This document shows positions 17,490 through 29,908 of a stretch of 64,000 nucleotides of DNA, piece by piece; within the stretch, counting starts at the first letter, position 1, and each line of letters opens with the position of its first letter. This stretch comes from an uncultured Clostridia bacterium. Lineage in GTDB: Bacteria > Bacillota > Clostridia > TANB77 > CAG-508. The stretch spans positions 310,001-374,000 of the forward strand of contig CAKPSF010000001.1 in assembly GCA_934183305.1 (NCBI GenBank), written 5' to 3'. The notes beneath the pieces were generated by a model. The model made no database searches. It saw nothing but the letters and a program-made list of their open reading frames with translations, and was not told the origin of the DNA. The position numbers and the translations under genes were made by a program.

Positions 17490-20400
17490 GTGAAATTAGC
17501 TAAATTCTTAAATATAAAAGGTGCATTATTAGATAATATGCAATTACAATATTATTTGGAAAAAATTGCATCTGAACATACCTTACAAAAATATTCTAGC
17601 AAAAATACGTACCCTATTCCTAGGTTGGATGATAATTTTAAACAAATAACTAAAACATATGATTTGTTAAATTCTAACTTGAAATTAGGAATAAATATAC
17701 ATCCGGCTGGTGAGTGGCTTTTAGATAATTATTATATTATTGAGGAAACCTACAAGGGAATAAAAAAGGAATTAACATTAAAAAAATACCAAAAGTTTGT
17801 TGGGATTTCTAATGGTGAGTACAAGGGTTTTGCAAGGATTTATGTATTGGCTGCCGAGATTGTTGCATATACAGATGGAAAAATAGATAGTAAAAAATTA
17901 AAAGAATTATTAAAAGCATATCAAAATAGAAAAACACTAAATATGGATGAAATATGGAATATAAGTGTTTTTTTTGACATTGCTTTAATTGAACAAATAA
18001 GAGGTGTTTGTGAAAAAATATATTTTGTACAATTACAAAAATATAAAGTTGAAAGTATTATTGAAAGATTAGTTGAAAATAAAAAAAGTGAAGATTTGAT
18101 TTTTAGAAAAAATATAGAAAACAATAAATTATTTTTTTCAAAAGAACCATTTATTGAATATTTATCTTATAGATTAAATCAATATGGAAAAAAGGGTCAA
18201 CCATATTTACAAATATTAGAAGAGCAGGTTATTAAAACAGGAACTACTATTTCTGAAATAATAAAAAAAGAACACTTTGATATTGCATTAAGAAAACTTT
18301 CAATAGGAAATTGTATAAAAAGTATTAAAGATATTCAAAGAATTGATTTTACGAAAATATTTGAACAAATAAATGGTGTGGAAGATATATTAAAAAGTGA
18401 TCCAGCTGGAATATATGAAAATATGACATATAAAACTAAAGAATATTATAGAAATGCAATAAAAGAAATTTCTACTAAAAGCCATGTTGCAGAAATTTAT
18501 TTAACAACAAAAGCACTAGAGCTTGCTAATAAAAATAAAGAAGATATAGATAAAAGAAAAAGCCATATTGGATATTATATTATAGGAGATGGTCTAAGAG
18601 AATTATCAAAAGAATTAAATATAAAAATAAAAAAAGATAAAAACCCACAAAAATATATTGGAAAAATACAATTAGTAGTTTCATTAATAATGCTTTGCAT
18701 TAGTTTTTTATTTTTTAAAGTAACAAACAATATTATATATACAATACTATTTTTAGCGTTTTCATATGTACCAATAAGTGAAATAGTTATAAAAATTACT
18801 CAATATATTTTATCTAAGACTGTAAAACCTAAATTAATACCTAAACTAGATTTTACAGATGGAATACCTGAAAATTGCACTACTATGGTAATTGTTCCAA
18901 CAATACTTAAGAGTGAAAAAGATGTTAGAGAAATGTTAGAAAAACTTGAAGTGTATTATTTGGCAAATAAATCTAATAATATATATTTTACTCTTCTTGG
19001 AGATTGTTCGACTTCTTCTAAGGAAGTGGAGAAGTACGATGAAGAGGTAATTAATACAGGTAAAGAAATAATTGAAAAACTAAATAAAAAGTATTCTAAA
19101 ACAACAGATATTTTTAATTTTATTTATAGAAAAAGACTATGGAATAGCAAAGAAAATAATTTCTTGGGTTGGGAAAGAAAAAGAGGATTAATTACAGAAT
19201 TTAATGGCTATTTGCTGGAAAATAAAAATAATAGCTTTAAATATAATTCTTTTGATAACAAAGAAATTCCAAAGATAAAATATATTATTACACTAGATTC
19301 AGATACAAAATTAGTTTTGGATACAGCTAAAGAATTAATTGGAGCTATGGCTCATGTTTTAAATAAGCCTATAATAGATAAAGAAAAAAATATTGTGGTA
19401 GATGGTTATGGGATAATGCAACCCAGAATAGGAATAGATATAGATTCTAGTAGAAAAAGTTTATTTACCAAAATCTTTGCTGGAATGGGTGGTACAGATG
19501 CATATTCAAATGCAATATCAGATACCTATCAAGATAATTTTAATGAAGGAATTTTTACTGGAAAAGGAATTTATGATTTAGAAGTTTTTTACAAGGTACT
19601 TGAAAACGCTATTCCAGAAAACACAGTGCTTAGCCATGATTTATTAGAAGGAATATATGCTAAGTGTGGCCTAGTTACAGATATTGTTTTGCTTGATTCA
19701 TATCCTACAAAATTTAATAGTTATATGTTGAGGGCCAGTAGATGGATAAGAGGAGACTGGCAAATAATTTTATGGCTAAAAAATAAGGTGAGAAATGCAA
19801 AAGGAGATTTAATAGATAATCCAATTAATGAACTTGGAAAATATAAAATACTAGATAATCTAAGAAGGAGTACTTTAGAAATTTTTCAAGTTTTATCTTT
19901 GTTTATTTTATTGCTTGTTAATAATAACAAAATGATTTGGTTTTATTCAATAATTTTTTTAAGTATTTTTATTGATTTGTTTTTGGATTTTTTAAATACA
20001 ATAATATTTAAAAAAGAAGGAATAAAAAAACAAGCCTCTTTTGAAAATAAATTGCCAGGCTTAAAATTAAGTTTTGTTAAAGCAATAATAAATTTCTCGT
20101 GCATTATATACAGAGCTTTTATAGCGTTAAAAGCAATTATAATTACACTTAAAAGATTAATAAAAACAAAAGAACATTTATTGGAGTGGACAACAGCAGA
20201 CGAAGCTGAAAAAAAATCCAAAGTTAATGTTGGTAGTTATATAAAAGAAATGTGGCTAAATGAATTAAGTGGAATAATTCTATTAGTTATATCTATATAT
20301 AAAAACAGTGTATATATGCTTGTAATAGCAGTTCTATGGATTCTGTCTGCATATATTTGTTATAGAATAAGTAAAAATATAGAAGAAGTTGAAAAGATTA

Positions 20401-23400
20401 AACTTTTAAGTACAAAAGAAAAAGAAGAAGTTATTGAAATTGCACAAAAAACGTGGAATTATTTTTGTGATTTTATAAATCAGCAAAATAATTATTTGCC
20501 ACCAGATAATTATCAAGAATCAAGAAAAGAAAAAGTGGTAAAAAGAACATCGTCAACAAATATTGGATTAGGATTAATGAGTATAATTTCAGCATATGAT
20601 TTGAAATTTATAGAATTAGAAAAAGCACTTTTCTTAATTCAAAAAATGTTAGAAACAATATATAAATTGCCAAAGTGGAATGGCCATTTATATAATTGGT
20701 ATAATATTCAAACTTTAAGACCATTAGTTCCTGAATATATATCTACTGTTGATAGTGGTAATTTTATTGGCTATTTAATTACTCTTAAATATTTTTTATA
20801 TGAAATAGAAGACAAAGAATTAAGAAATAAATATTCAATAGATACTAATTTAAAATTAATTGATGAATTGATAGAAAAAACAGATTTTTCTAAGTTATAC
20901 GATAGTGATATTGGATTGCTTTCTATTGGTTTTAATGTTACAGAAAATACAATAACAGATTCGTATTATGATTTGCTTGCAACAGAAGCAAGACAAGCAA
21001 GTATAATAGCAATTGCGAAAAAGGATATACCATCTAAACACTGGAATAATTTAAGTAGAACTTTAACTACATTAGATGGAAAAAAAGGACTTGTTTCGTG
21101 GTCTGGAACTGCTTTTGAGTATTTAATGCCAAATATAAATATAAAAAAATATAAAGGAAGCTTGTTAGATGAATCTTGTAAATTTGCAGTAATGTCTCAA
21201 AAGAAATATGCAAATAAACTTGGAATTCCTTGGGGGATATCTGAAGCAGCGTTTAATTTAAAAGATTTTAATTCGAATTATCAATATAAAGCTTTTGGAA
21301 TTCCGTGGCTTGGATTAAAAAGAGGTTTGGCTGATGATATTGTTGTATCAAGTTATGGAAGTATACTTGCAATTAATGATGAACCCAAAGATGTAATTCA
21401 AAATATAAAAATCTTAAAAAAATATCAAATGTATAATAAATATGGCTTTTATGAATCAATTGATTTTACACCAGAGCGACTAGGAAAAAACAAAAAATAC
21501 GAAGTAGTTAAAACATATATGGCACATCATCAAGCACTAATACTTTTATCTATAAATAATTTAATAAATAATAACATTTTACAAAAAAGATTTCATAACT
21601 CGCCACAAATAAAAGCAATTGATATTTTACTACAAGAAAAAATGCCTGAAGATGTAATTATAACAAAAGAAAGAAAAGAAAAAGTACAGAAAATTAAGTA
21701 CATTGGTGTTGATGCATATTATGTTAAAGAAATAAATAGGTTTAATAACAATTTACCTGATTCAAACGTTATATCAAATGAAAACTATACTATTGTTATG
21801 AATAAAGACGGAAGCGGATTTAGTAAATATAAAAATATTTTAATAAATAGGTATAAGAATACAAACAATTACAAAGAAGGAATATTTGTTTATTTTAAAA
21901 ATACAAAAAGTAAAAAAATATGGACTAATTATTTAGAGGATGAGAATTCTAATTATAGTATAAAATATACACCTGATATGAATGAAACTATATCAAGATG
22001 CGATAATATAAAATCAAGCATTAGGACTATTGTGGCACCAAATGATAATGTTGAAATTAGAAATATTAAAATAAATAATTTGAGCGATTATGATGAGATT
22101 TTAGAAATAAGTACAGTATTAGAACCAGTATTATCTACGGCAGAACAAGATTATGCACATAAGGCATTTAACAATTTATTTTTAAAGTATGAAAAAATTT
22201 CAGATGGAATTCTTATTAAAAGAAATAAAAGAGGAGAAAACAAAGATATATTCCTATGTGTTGGATTTTTTTCTAACAATGGAAATGTGCAAAATTTGGA
22301 ATATGAAATAAATAAAGAAAAATTGTATGGAAGATTAAATTCTAGTATACCTAAAAAAATACAAGAATCAGAAGGATTTAGTAATAATATTGGACTAGTA
22401 GTAGATCCAATTGTGGCATTTAGAAGAACAATAAAGGTAGAAGCAAACAATCAAAAAGAACTAAATTTAGTTATAAGCGTGGCTGAAACTAGAGAACTGG
22501 CTATTGAAAATCTTGACAAATACAAAAGTTTTGAAAATGTAAAAAGAATATTTGAAATATCTAAAATAAGAAATGAAGAAACGGCTAGGTATTTACAAAT
22601 AAATGGAAAGAGTATGAAATTATATCAAAAGGTTTTATCTTATATAATTAATTTAAATCCGTTAAGAAAGTTGTATTTACAAAACCTAAAGATGTTTGAG
22701 TTTAAACATGAAGACTTATGGAAATATGGAATTTCAGGTGATAAACCAATTGTTTTAGTAAAGATAAAAGACGTTAATAATGTGTATGTTATAAGAGAAT
22801 TACTAAAAATGTATTTATATTTTGAAAATAAAAATATAGAAGTTAATTTGGTAATATTAAATGAGGAAAAAAATGTATATGAAAAATATGTGAAAGATGC
22901 AATAGAAAAAGAAATTGCAGATATAAACTTAGGATATTTAATGAATAATACAATATTCTTGTTAGAAACTAATAAGGTAAAAAACAAAGAGGTTTTATAT
23001 TTAAAAGCCAATTTAATAATTGATGCAAAAAAAGGTAGCTTGGAAAATATAATGCTAGAACAAGAAGAAGAATATTTATTGAAATATAGCGCAAAACCGA
23101 AAAAGAACTTAGAAGAAGAAAAACAGTTTGAAAAATATGCAATAGAAGAAATGAATTTAAAATTTAAAAATAGTTATGGTGGATTTAGCGAAGATGGAAG
23201 AGAATATGTAATTGTGGACAGTGTAAATACTCCATCTGCATGGTGTAATGTATTAGCAAATGAAACCTTTGGAAGTATTGTAACTCAAAATTTGGGTGGT
23301 TTTAGTTGGTACAAAAATAGTAGATTAAACAGAATAACTAAATGGTCTAATGATACGATTATAGATACACCTTCTGAAAGCATTTATGCTCAAGATGTTG

Positions 23401-25488
23401 ATATGGGAAAATATTGGAGATTAGGAAAAGGAAACCATATTACAGTTTATGGTTTTGGATACTCAAAATATGAGCAAAATAAATTGGATTTAAAACAACA
23501 GCTAGATGTGTTTGTGAGTATTAAAGACAATATAAAAATTAATTTATTAAAATTAAAAAATAATACAAATAATACTAAAAATATAAATTTAATATATGTA
23601 CTAGATTTAGTTTTAGATGAAGATGAAATAAAATCAAATGGAAATATAGTTTTAAATTTTGACAAAGAAGAAAACTTAATTTATGCAAGAAACCTTTATA
23701 ATTCTGGTATTAGAAATATTTGTTATGTATACAGTAGTGAAAAAATAAATAGTTATACAGGAAATGCTAGTAGTATTAATTATGCTTGTGATAAAGATTT
23801 GGATTTTGAAAATAGTTTAGGAAATAAACCTTGTATTGCAATTAAAATAGAAGCGAAAATAAAAGCTTTTGAAGAAAAAGAGATAGCCTTTGTTGTTGGA
23901 GCAGAAGATAATAAAGAAGATTTTAAATTAAATTATAAGAATATTGAATTTTGTAAAAACGAATATATCAATACTAAAAATTATTGGTCTACTTTATTAG
24001 AAAAAGTAAGAGTAAAAACACCCAATGATGCTACAAATATTATGTTAAATGGTTGGGCAATGTATCAAACAATTGCATCTAGGCTTTATGCTAAATCCGG
24101 ATTTAATCAGTCTGGTGGAGCATTTGGATATAGAGATCAGCTTCAAGATTCAATAGGAGTTAAGTTCCTGAATATAGAAATGGTTAGAAAGCAAATATTA
24201 AAACATGCAGCTCGTCAGTTTATAGAAGGAGATGTAGAACATTGGTGGCACGAAGAAACCTCAAGAGGAATAAGAACTAGATTTTCAGACGATAGATTAT
24301 GGCTTGTTTATTTGTGCTTACAATATATAGAATTTTGTGGAGATGAAAGCATTTTAGATGTAAAAATTCCGTATATAGAAGGAAATAAGTTAAAAGAGGG
24401 ACAAGATGAAGATTACGATGTACACTTAAAAACTCAAATTGAAGAAAGTTTGTATAAACATTGTTTAAGAGCAATAGATATTAGTATTGATTTTGGAGAA
24501 AACAATTTACCACTAATTGGTTCAGGCGACTGGAACGATGGGTTTAGCACAGTTGGAAACAAAGGAAAAGGTGAAAGTGTTTGGCTTGGTTTCTTTTTAT
24601 ATAATATACTTGAAGAATTTACTAAAATAATGAGAGAAAGACAAGAAGATAATAAACTTATAAATAAATATACTGATATAAAAAATCAAATAAGAAATGC
24701 TTTAAATTCAAATGGTTGGGATAATGATTGGTACAGAAGAGCTTTTATGGATAATGGCAAAATTCTAGGAAGTAAAGAAAATGAAGAATGCAAAATAGAT
24801 AGTATTGCTCAAAGCTGGTCTGTAATTTCAGAAGCGGGAAACGACGATAAACAATATAAAGCAATGGAATCCTTAGAAAAATATTTAATAGATGAAGATA
24901 CAGGAATTATAAAATTACTAACTCCTCCTTTGGAAAAAAGTGATTTAGAACCAGGATATATAAAAGCATATTTGCCAGGAGTAAGAGAAAATGGTGGTCA
25001 ATACACACATGCAGCTGTCTGGGCAATAATAGCTTTTGCAAAATTAGATTTAGATGAAAAGGCTCACAAATATTTTAATATGATCAATCCAATAGAGCAT
25101 TCTTTTAGTAGAGAAAAATCAGATAAGTATAAAATTGAGCCATATGTTATACCAGCAGATATATATGGTAGTGAAGGTTTACTTCGGAAGAGGAGGATGG
25201 AGCTGGTATACAGGTTCTTCTAGTTGGTATTATGATGCTGGAATAGAATATATATTAGGGTTGAAAATTAAGAATGAAAATTTAACAATAGAGCCATGTG
25301 TTCCATTTGAGTGGGATGAATATTTTATTCAATATAAATATAAAGAAAGCATATATAATGTGAAAATAAAAAATATAAATAAAACTAATAAAGTGCAAAA
25401 ACTTTTGTTAAACGGAGAGCTTAAAGAAGAAAAAATGGTAAAATTAATTGATAATAAAAGAATTAATGAAATAGAAATTGAACTGTAA
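17490..25488 (+). CDS. Cyclic beta-1,2-glucan synthase with +1 CGG frameshift
   Basis: With one +1 shift at CGG 25185 the gene encodes 2665 residues. An N-terminal region, membrane segments near residues 395-440, a GT84 transferase core (TLDSDTKL near 603, then LSHDLLEGIYAKCG and RASRWIRGDWQ), further membrane segments near 800-960, a glucoamylase-like domain, then beta-sandwich and GH94 phosphorylase domains (GGAFGYRDQLQDS, GSGDWNDGF, GQYTHAAVWAI, GRGGWSWYTGS). Such enzymes (NdvB/Cgs type) initiate, elongate and length-control beta-1,2-glucans from UDP-glucose. The zero frame ends at 25223, removing the conserved GRGGWSWYTGS and about 90 residues. Start is GTG 17490. Confidence 0.88.
25182..25188 (+). 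other. +1 frameshift site, CTT CGG A
   Basis: CTT (25182) and CGG (25185) are in frame with GTG 17490. Reading GGA from 25186 restores L-L-G-R-G-G-W, a strongly conserved GH94-type motif in which the Gly is expected. Confidence 0.87.
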
Positions 25489-25621
25489 AGATTTAAAATT
25501 ACAATTATATTAATAAGATATTTCAAAAATAAACAAATTATTACAGAAATTTTACAAAAAAACTTGTGCAATTATTAGGGATATGATATATTCATAATAT
25601 ATTAATTGTGGAGGTTTTCGT

Positions 25622-26356
25622 ATGATAGAAAATGAATTAAATCAAGATAAGAAAACAATATTAATAGTAGATGATGAAAAACCAATAGTAGACATTTTAG
25701 TATATAATCTTCAAAAAGAAGGGTATAACACAATAGAAGCAAACGATGGTGTAACAGCAGTTGAAATTGCATTAAGTAAAAAACCAGATTTAATATTATT
25801 AGATATAATGCTTCCTAAAATGGATGGATTAACAGTTTGCAAGAAAATTAGAACAACACTTAATGTTCCAATTTTAATGCTAACTGCTAGAGATGAAGAA
25901 ATAGACAAAATTGTTGGATTAGAATTAGGTGCTGATGACTACGTAACCAAACCATTCAGTGTTAGAGAACTAATGGCAAGAATAAAGGCAAACTTAAGAA
26001 AATTTGAAGCTTCAACATCAAATGCAAATTCTAATTTCTCAAATAAAGAAACCAAAAAAATAAAAATTGGAGATTTAAGTATTGATTTTGATAAATTCGA
26101 AGTTAAAGTAAAAGATGAAGTAATAGATCTTACTTTAAGGGAATTTGAAGTTTTAAAATATTTAGCAAATCAACCAGGACAAGTTGTTACAAGAGAAGTA
26201 TTACTTGAAAAGGTTTGGGGATATGAATATTATGGAGATATAAGAACTGTTGATGTTACTGTTAGAAGAATTCGTGAAAAAATAGAAAAGGATACTTCTG
26301 CTCCAAAAATTCTAATAACCAAAAGAGGTGTAGGATATTATATTGCAAGTAAATAA
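25622..26356 (+). CDS. OmpR/PhoB-family response regulator
   Basis: 244 residues. The receiver domain has acidic residues DDEKP, phosphoacceptor Asp in LLDIMLPKMDG and Lys in VTKPF; the C-terminal winged helix has LTLREFEVLKYLA and RTVDVTVRRIREKIE. It pairs with the histidine kinase downstream, and the overall sequence resembles WalR/PhoP-type regulators of envelope homeostasis. RBS TGGAGG precedes ATG 25622. Confidence 0.93.
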   Translation: MIENELNQDKKTILIVDDEKPIVDILVYNLQKEGYNTIEANDGVTAVEIALSKKPDLILLDIMLPKMDGLTVCKKIRTTLNVPILMLTARDEEIDKIVGLELGADDYVTKPFSVRELMARIKANLRKFEASTSNANSNFSNKETKKIKIGDLSIDFDKFEVKVKDEVIDLTLREFEVLKYLANQPGQVVTREVLLEKVWGYEYYGDIRTVDVTVRRIREKIEKDTSAPKILITKRGVGYYIASK

Positions 26357-26393
26357 AGTAATATAAATTAAAATGGGAATATTCCCTATATAA

Positions 26394-26445
26394 GGGGCAG
26401 GCCAACAGGTAAATTAAGTTTACCTACTACAATTGCCTGCTCTTT
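26394..26445 (+). promoter_or_regulatory. Nested hairpin between regulator and kinase
   Basis: GCAGGC (26397-26402) pairs with GCCTGC (26435-26440) around an inner stem GGTAAA/TTTACC. The T tail is weak, so it may be a leaky terminator or a processing/stability element setting the kinase to regulator ratio. Confidence 0.5.
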
Positions 26446-26466
26446 AATTATAAAAGGAGAAAAATA

Positions 26467-27873
26467 ATGTTTAAGAGGACTCATGTAAAAACAATAACAG
26501 CCTTTTTAGTTATTGGATTAATAATCATAACTGGATTAGGAATATTAAATATATTAAATTTAGAAGAAATAAAAAATCAAACAATTAATTCTAATATTAA
26601 TTTTGAACAAAAAATATCTGATGTACGTAAATTAACAGTTGGATTAGATATTGGGTATGCTGTTTTATGTTTAATTATGGCGATAGTGGTTTCAATGTTT
26701 TTGAATAGACCAATTGTAAAACTAATATCAGATGCAGAAAAAATGGTTTCTAATGAAAATAAATCACAAAGAAACAACAAAAAGTCAGATGAAGTTGTTA
26801 ATGCATTTAATATGATGACAGATGAATTAAAAGAAAGTTTAAATGAAATGACAAGACAAAAAAAGCAAATTGAAACAATAATACTACATATGACAGACGG
26901 TATAATTGCTTTTAATATGCAAGGAGAAGTTATTTTAGTAAATCCAGCAGCTAACAGACTTTTAAGATTGTTGCCACAAGACAAAGATTTTAAAACTATA
27001 TTTAATAGAAAAATAAATTTAGATATAAATATGGAAAAAATTATTTACCTAGAAAACTGGACATCTACTGAGCAAAAAATAACAGTTGGAGATAAAGTGC
27101 TAAATATGTTTTTTGCTCAATTTAAAGATGAAAATGATAGACCTTCTGGTGTAATGGTTTTAATTCAAGATATAACAGAGCATGTAAAACTAGATAATAT
27201 GAGAAAAGAATTCGTTGCTGATGTATCTCATGAATTAAAAACACCTATAACCTCAATAATGGGATATGCAGATACATTATTAGAAGGCGAGTATGATAAA
27301 GATACACAAAATAGATTTTTAAATGTAATTGCAGAAGAAGCAAGAAGAATGGCAAAACTTGTTACAGACCTATTAACTTTATCAAGATTTGATAATAATC
27401 AAATTTTGCAAGAAAAAGTAAAATTTGATTTAGGAGCTTTAGTTAAACAATGTCAAGAAAAAGTACAAATAGAGATAGATAAGAAGAAACATAAAGTTGA
27501 GTGTTTTGTTACAGCTGATGTTCCAAATGTCTATGCAGATAGAGAAGGAATAGAAAGAGTAGTGCTAAATATTTTAACTAACAGTATAAAATATACTCCA
27601 GATGGAGGAACTATAAAGATATATGTTGGTTTTGTTTATAATGATGCCTATATAAAAGTTATTGATAATGGATTAGGAATTCCAGAAGAAGATTTAAATA
27701 GAATATTTGAGAGATTTTATAGAGTTGATAAAGCGCGTACAAGACAAATGGGCGGAACTGGATTAGGGCTTTCAATTGCTAAGGAGATTTTGGACAAAAA
27801 TAATGGTAGTATTGATATAAAAAGTGAAAAAGGAAAAGGTACAGAAGTAGTAATAAGAATACCAACAAAATAA
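26467..27873 (+). CDS. Membrane sensor histidine kinase (WalK-like)
   Basis: 468 residues: two N-terminal membrane helices (about 10-30 and 62-80), HAMP-like segment, PAS domain (about 130-235), HisKA domain with DVSHELKTPITS, and HATPase with N box NILTNSIKY, DNGLGIPEEDLNRIFERFYR and GGTGLGLSIAKEI. It phosphorylates the preceding regulator. The extracytoplasmic loop between the helices is very short, so sensing is probably within the membrane or via PAS. Confidence 0.93.
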   Translation: MFKRTHVKTITAFLVIGLIIITGLGILNILNLEEIKNQTINSNINFEQKISDVRKLTVGLDIGYAVLCLIMAIVVSMFLNRPIVKLISDAEKMVSNENKSQRNNKKSDEVVNAFNMMTDELKESLNEMTRQKKQIETIILHMTDGIIAFNMQGEVILVNPAANRLLRLLPQDKDFKTIFNRKINLDINMEKIIYLENWTSTEQKITVGDKVLNMFFAQFKDENDRPSGVMVLIQDITEHVKLDNMRKEFVADVSHELKTPITSIMGYADTLLEGEYDKDTQNRFLNVIAEEARRMAKLVTDLLTLSRFDNNQILQEKVKFDLGALVKQCQEKVQIEIDKKKHKVECFVTADVPNVYADREGIERVVLNILTNSIKYTPDGGTIKIYVGFVYNDAYIKVIDNGLGIPEEDLNRIFERFYRVDKARTRQMGGTGLGLSIAKEILDKNNGSIDIKSEKGKGTEVVIRIPTK

Positions 27874-27886
27874 TGTTAAAATAATA

Positions 27887-27916
27887 TTTACATCTTATTA
27901 ATTAATGTGCTATAAT
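27887..27916 (+). promoter_or_regulatory. Promoter upstream of the Ig-like membrane protein
   Basis: TTTACA at 27887-27892, 18-base spacer, TATAAT at 27911-27916. Confidence 0.7.
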
Positions 27917-27941
27917 AAAATCGTAAAAATGGAGGCAAAAA

Positions 27942-28895
27942 ATGAACCAAATATTACAGGTAGAAAGAAATAGTGGTAGTAGAAGTACAATAGATACAAA
28001 GAAAATTGTGCTTGTTTTTGCTATTGCTATTATTGTATTTGGTTTGATTTTGCTAGGACAAGGTGCATATGGAGTATATCAAAAAATAATAAATAAAAGT
28101 GTTGATAATAATCCAAGTGGAACAACAACAGAGGAAGCATTTAATCCTGATATAAACTTAACTAAAACTGAAGATAATAAATTAATAATAAATATTCAAA
28201 GTGATAGTGGAATTTCTCATATAGTATATAATTGGAATAATGATGCTTCTGAAACAATTGAGGAAAATGAAAAAACTAATATTGAAGAAACAATAGATAT
28301 TCCAAGTGGAGAAAATGTTTTTAATATATCAGTAATTAATTCAAATGGAAAAGAAGCTAAAAAACAAGAAACATTTATAGTTGAAACATCAAAACCAGAA
28401 ATAAGTTTATCTGTTGTAGGAAATGATATAAAAATTTCTGTAACTTCAAAAGAAGAATTATCATATGTAACATATAAATGGAATACAGATGCTGAACATA
28501 AAGAAGATATGCTTACTTATGAAGACAGAACTAGATTTGAGAAACTTGTGGAAATACCAAAGGGTCATAATACATTGAAAATTATAGCAGTAGATAAAAA
28601 TAATAATAGTACAGAAAAATCACAAGAAATAAAGGGTGTTACAAAAGCTAAAACTAAAGTATTAGCAAGTGGAGAATATTTGAACTTTACTGTAACTGGT
28701 GATGAAAATATTAAAAAAGTTGAATTTGAATTTAATGGAAATAAATTTTTAATGAATAAGGATACATTTGGAGAAACAACAACTGTGCATTATAAAGTTA
28801 AAATGGTTCAAGGATGGAATTATCTAAAAATAATAAGCACAACAGATAGTGATGCAGTCGATACAACTGTATGGAAATACGAGTATAAAGATTAG
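27942..28895 (+). CDS. Membrane-anchored protein with Ig-like repeats
   Basis: 317 residues: a basic N-terminus, one membrane helix (about 22-46), then three Ig/fibronectin-like modules of about 80 residues, each with a paired pattern ending V-x-x-I-P-x-G-x-N/H-x-x-x-I (e.g. IDIPSGENVFNISVI and VEIPKGHNTLKIIAV). It is probably outside the membrane. Ligand unknown. Confidence 0.75.
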   Translation: MNQILQVERNSGSRSTIDTKKIVLVFAIAIIVFGLILLGQGAYGVYQKIINKSVDNNPSGTTTEEAFNPDINLTKTEDNKLIINIQSDSGISHIVYNWNNDASETIEENEKTNIEETIDIPSGENVFNISVINSNGKEAKKQETFIVETSKPEISLSVVGNDIKISVTSKEELSYVTYKWNTDAEHKEDMLTYEDRTRFEKLVEIPKGHNTLKIIAVDKNNNSTEKSQEIKGVTKAKTKVLASGEYLNFTVTGDENIKKVEFEFNGNKFLMNKDTFGETTTVHYKVKMVQGWNYLKIISTTDSDAVDTTVWKYEYKD

Positions 28896-28934
28896 AAAAG
28901 TATAAATTATAACACAAAAGAAGAAGGTGAATTA

Positions 28935-29861
28935 ATGTATCAAGAAATATCAATTATTGAAAATAATGATAATCTTACAACTAGATTAAGAGGTATTTTT
29001 GAAAAAGAAAATGATTATATCTTTAATTGTATAGATTCACAAAATATATTAGATGGAATTAAATCTATTCCAGATTTAATAATAATTGATGAAGATAATA
29101 TAAATGAAGACATAATAGATGTTTGTAGTTTAATTAGAAATTATAGTGATAATTCAATTACACCAATTATGGTAATCAGTTCTAATATAGATAAACAACA
29201 TAGGCTAGAGGTTCTTAAAAATGATGTAGAGTATTATATAAAAGCACCAATTGATGATGAATATATATATTATACTATAAGAAATATAATAAGACTAATG
29301 ACAAGTAATAGAAAAGTCAGTCCTCTTACTGGACTTCCAGGAAACTTACAAATTCAAGTAGAACTTAGAAAAAGATTATTGAAAAAAGAAGAATTTGCAA
29401 TTCTGTATTTTGACTTAGATAATTTCAAGGAATATAACGATACATATGGATTTTTAAAGGGCGATGAAGTAATTAAGTTTACTGCTAAAACAATATTAAA
29501 AGTGATGCATAGTTATAAAATAGAAGATACATTTGTTGGACATATTGGTGGCGATGATTTTGTAGGAATAATATCTAATGTGGATTATGAAAAACTATGT
29601 AAAGATATAATAATGAAATTTGACGAAAATATAAAAGATTATTTTAATGAAGAAGATATTGAACGTGGCTATCTAGAAGTTGCAAATAGAAGAGGAATTA
29701 TAGAGCAATTTCCTATAACGTCAATTTCAATTGGAGTTGTTAAAGTTGCACCAGGAGAATACACAAATCATTTGGAAATAGGCGAAGTTGGAGCGCAAGT
29801 TAAACATTTGGCAAAAACTCAAACAGGTAGTGCATATGCAATTAATAGAAGAAAGATTTAA
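28935..29861 (+). CDS. Receiver-like/GGDEF protein (probable diguanylate cyclase)
   Basis: 308 residues. The N-terminal 120 residues resemble a response-regulator receiver (LIIIDEDN with a possible acceptor Asp, KAPIDDEYI in the Lys-Thr region). A linker DPLTGLPGN-type sequence, here VSPLTGLPGN, leads into a GGDEF domain with YFDLDNFKEYNDTYGFLKGD and the active-site loop HIGGDDFVGI. GGDDF differs from GGDEF by a conservative Asp, which is generally compatible with activity. Product would be cyclic di-GMP. An HD-GYP protein is encoded near 61.2-62.1 kb. Confidence 0.87.
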   Translation: MYQEISIIENNDNLTTRLRGIFEKENDYIFNCIDSQNILDGIKSIPDLIIIDEDNINEDIIDVCSLIRNYSDNSITPIMVISSNIDKQHRLEVLKNDVEYYIKAPIDDEYIYYTIRNIIRLMTSNRKVSPLTGLPGNLQIQVELRKRLLKKEEFAILYFDLDNFKEYNDTYGFLKGDEVIKFTAKTILKVMHSYKIEDTFVGHIGGDDFVGIISNVDYEKLCKDIIMKFDENIKDYFNEEDIERGYLEVANRRGIIEQFPITSISIGVVKVAPGEYTNHLEIGEVGAQVKHLAKTQTGSAYAINRRKI

Positions 29862-29870
29862 GAATTAAAT

Positions 29871-29907
29871 TAAACACCTTGCATACAATTTAGTAGCGAG
29901 GTGTTTT
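29871..29907 (+). terminator. Terminator overlapping the amidase RBS
   Basis: AACACCTTGC pairs with GCGAGGTGTT followed by Ts. The right arm contains GAGGTG, the likely ribosome site for GTG 29909, so the hairpin both ends the GGDEF transcript and hides the next RBS. Confidence 0.75.
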
Positions 29908-29908
29908 T

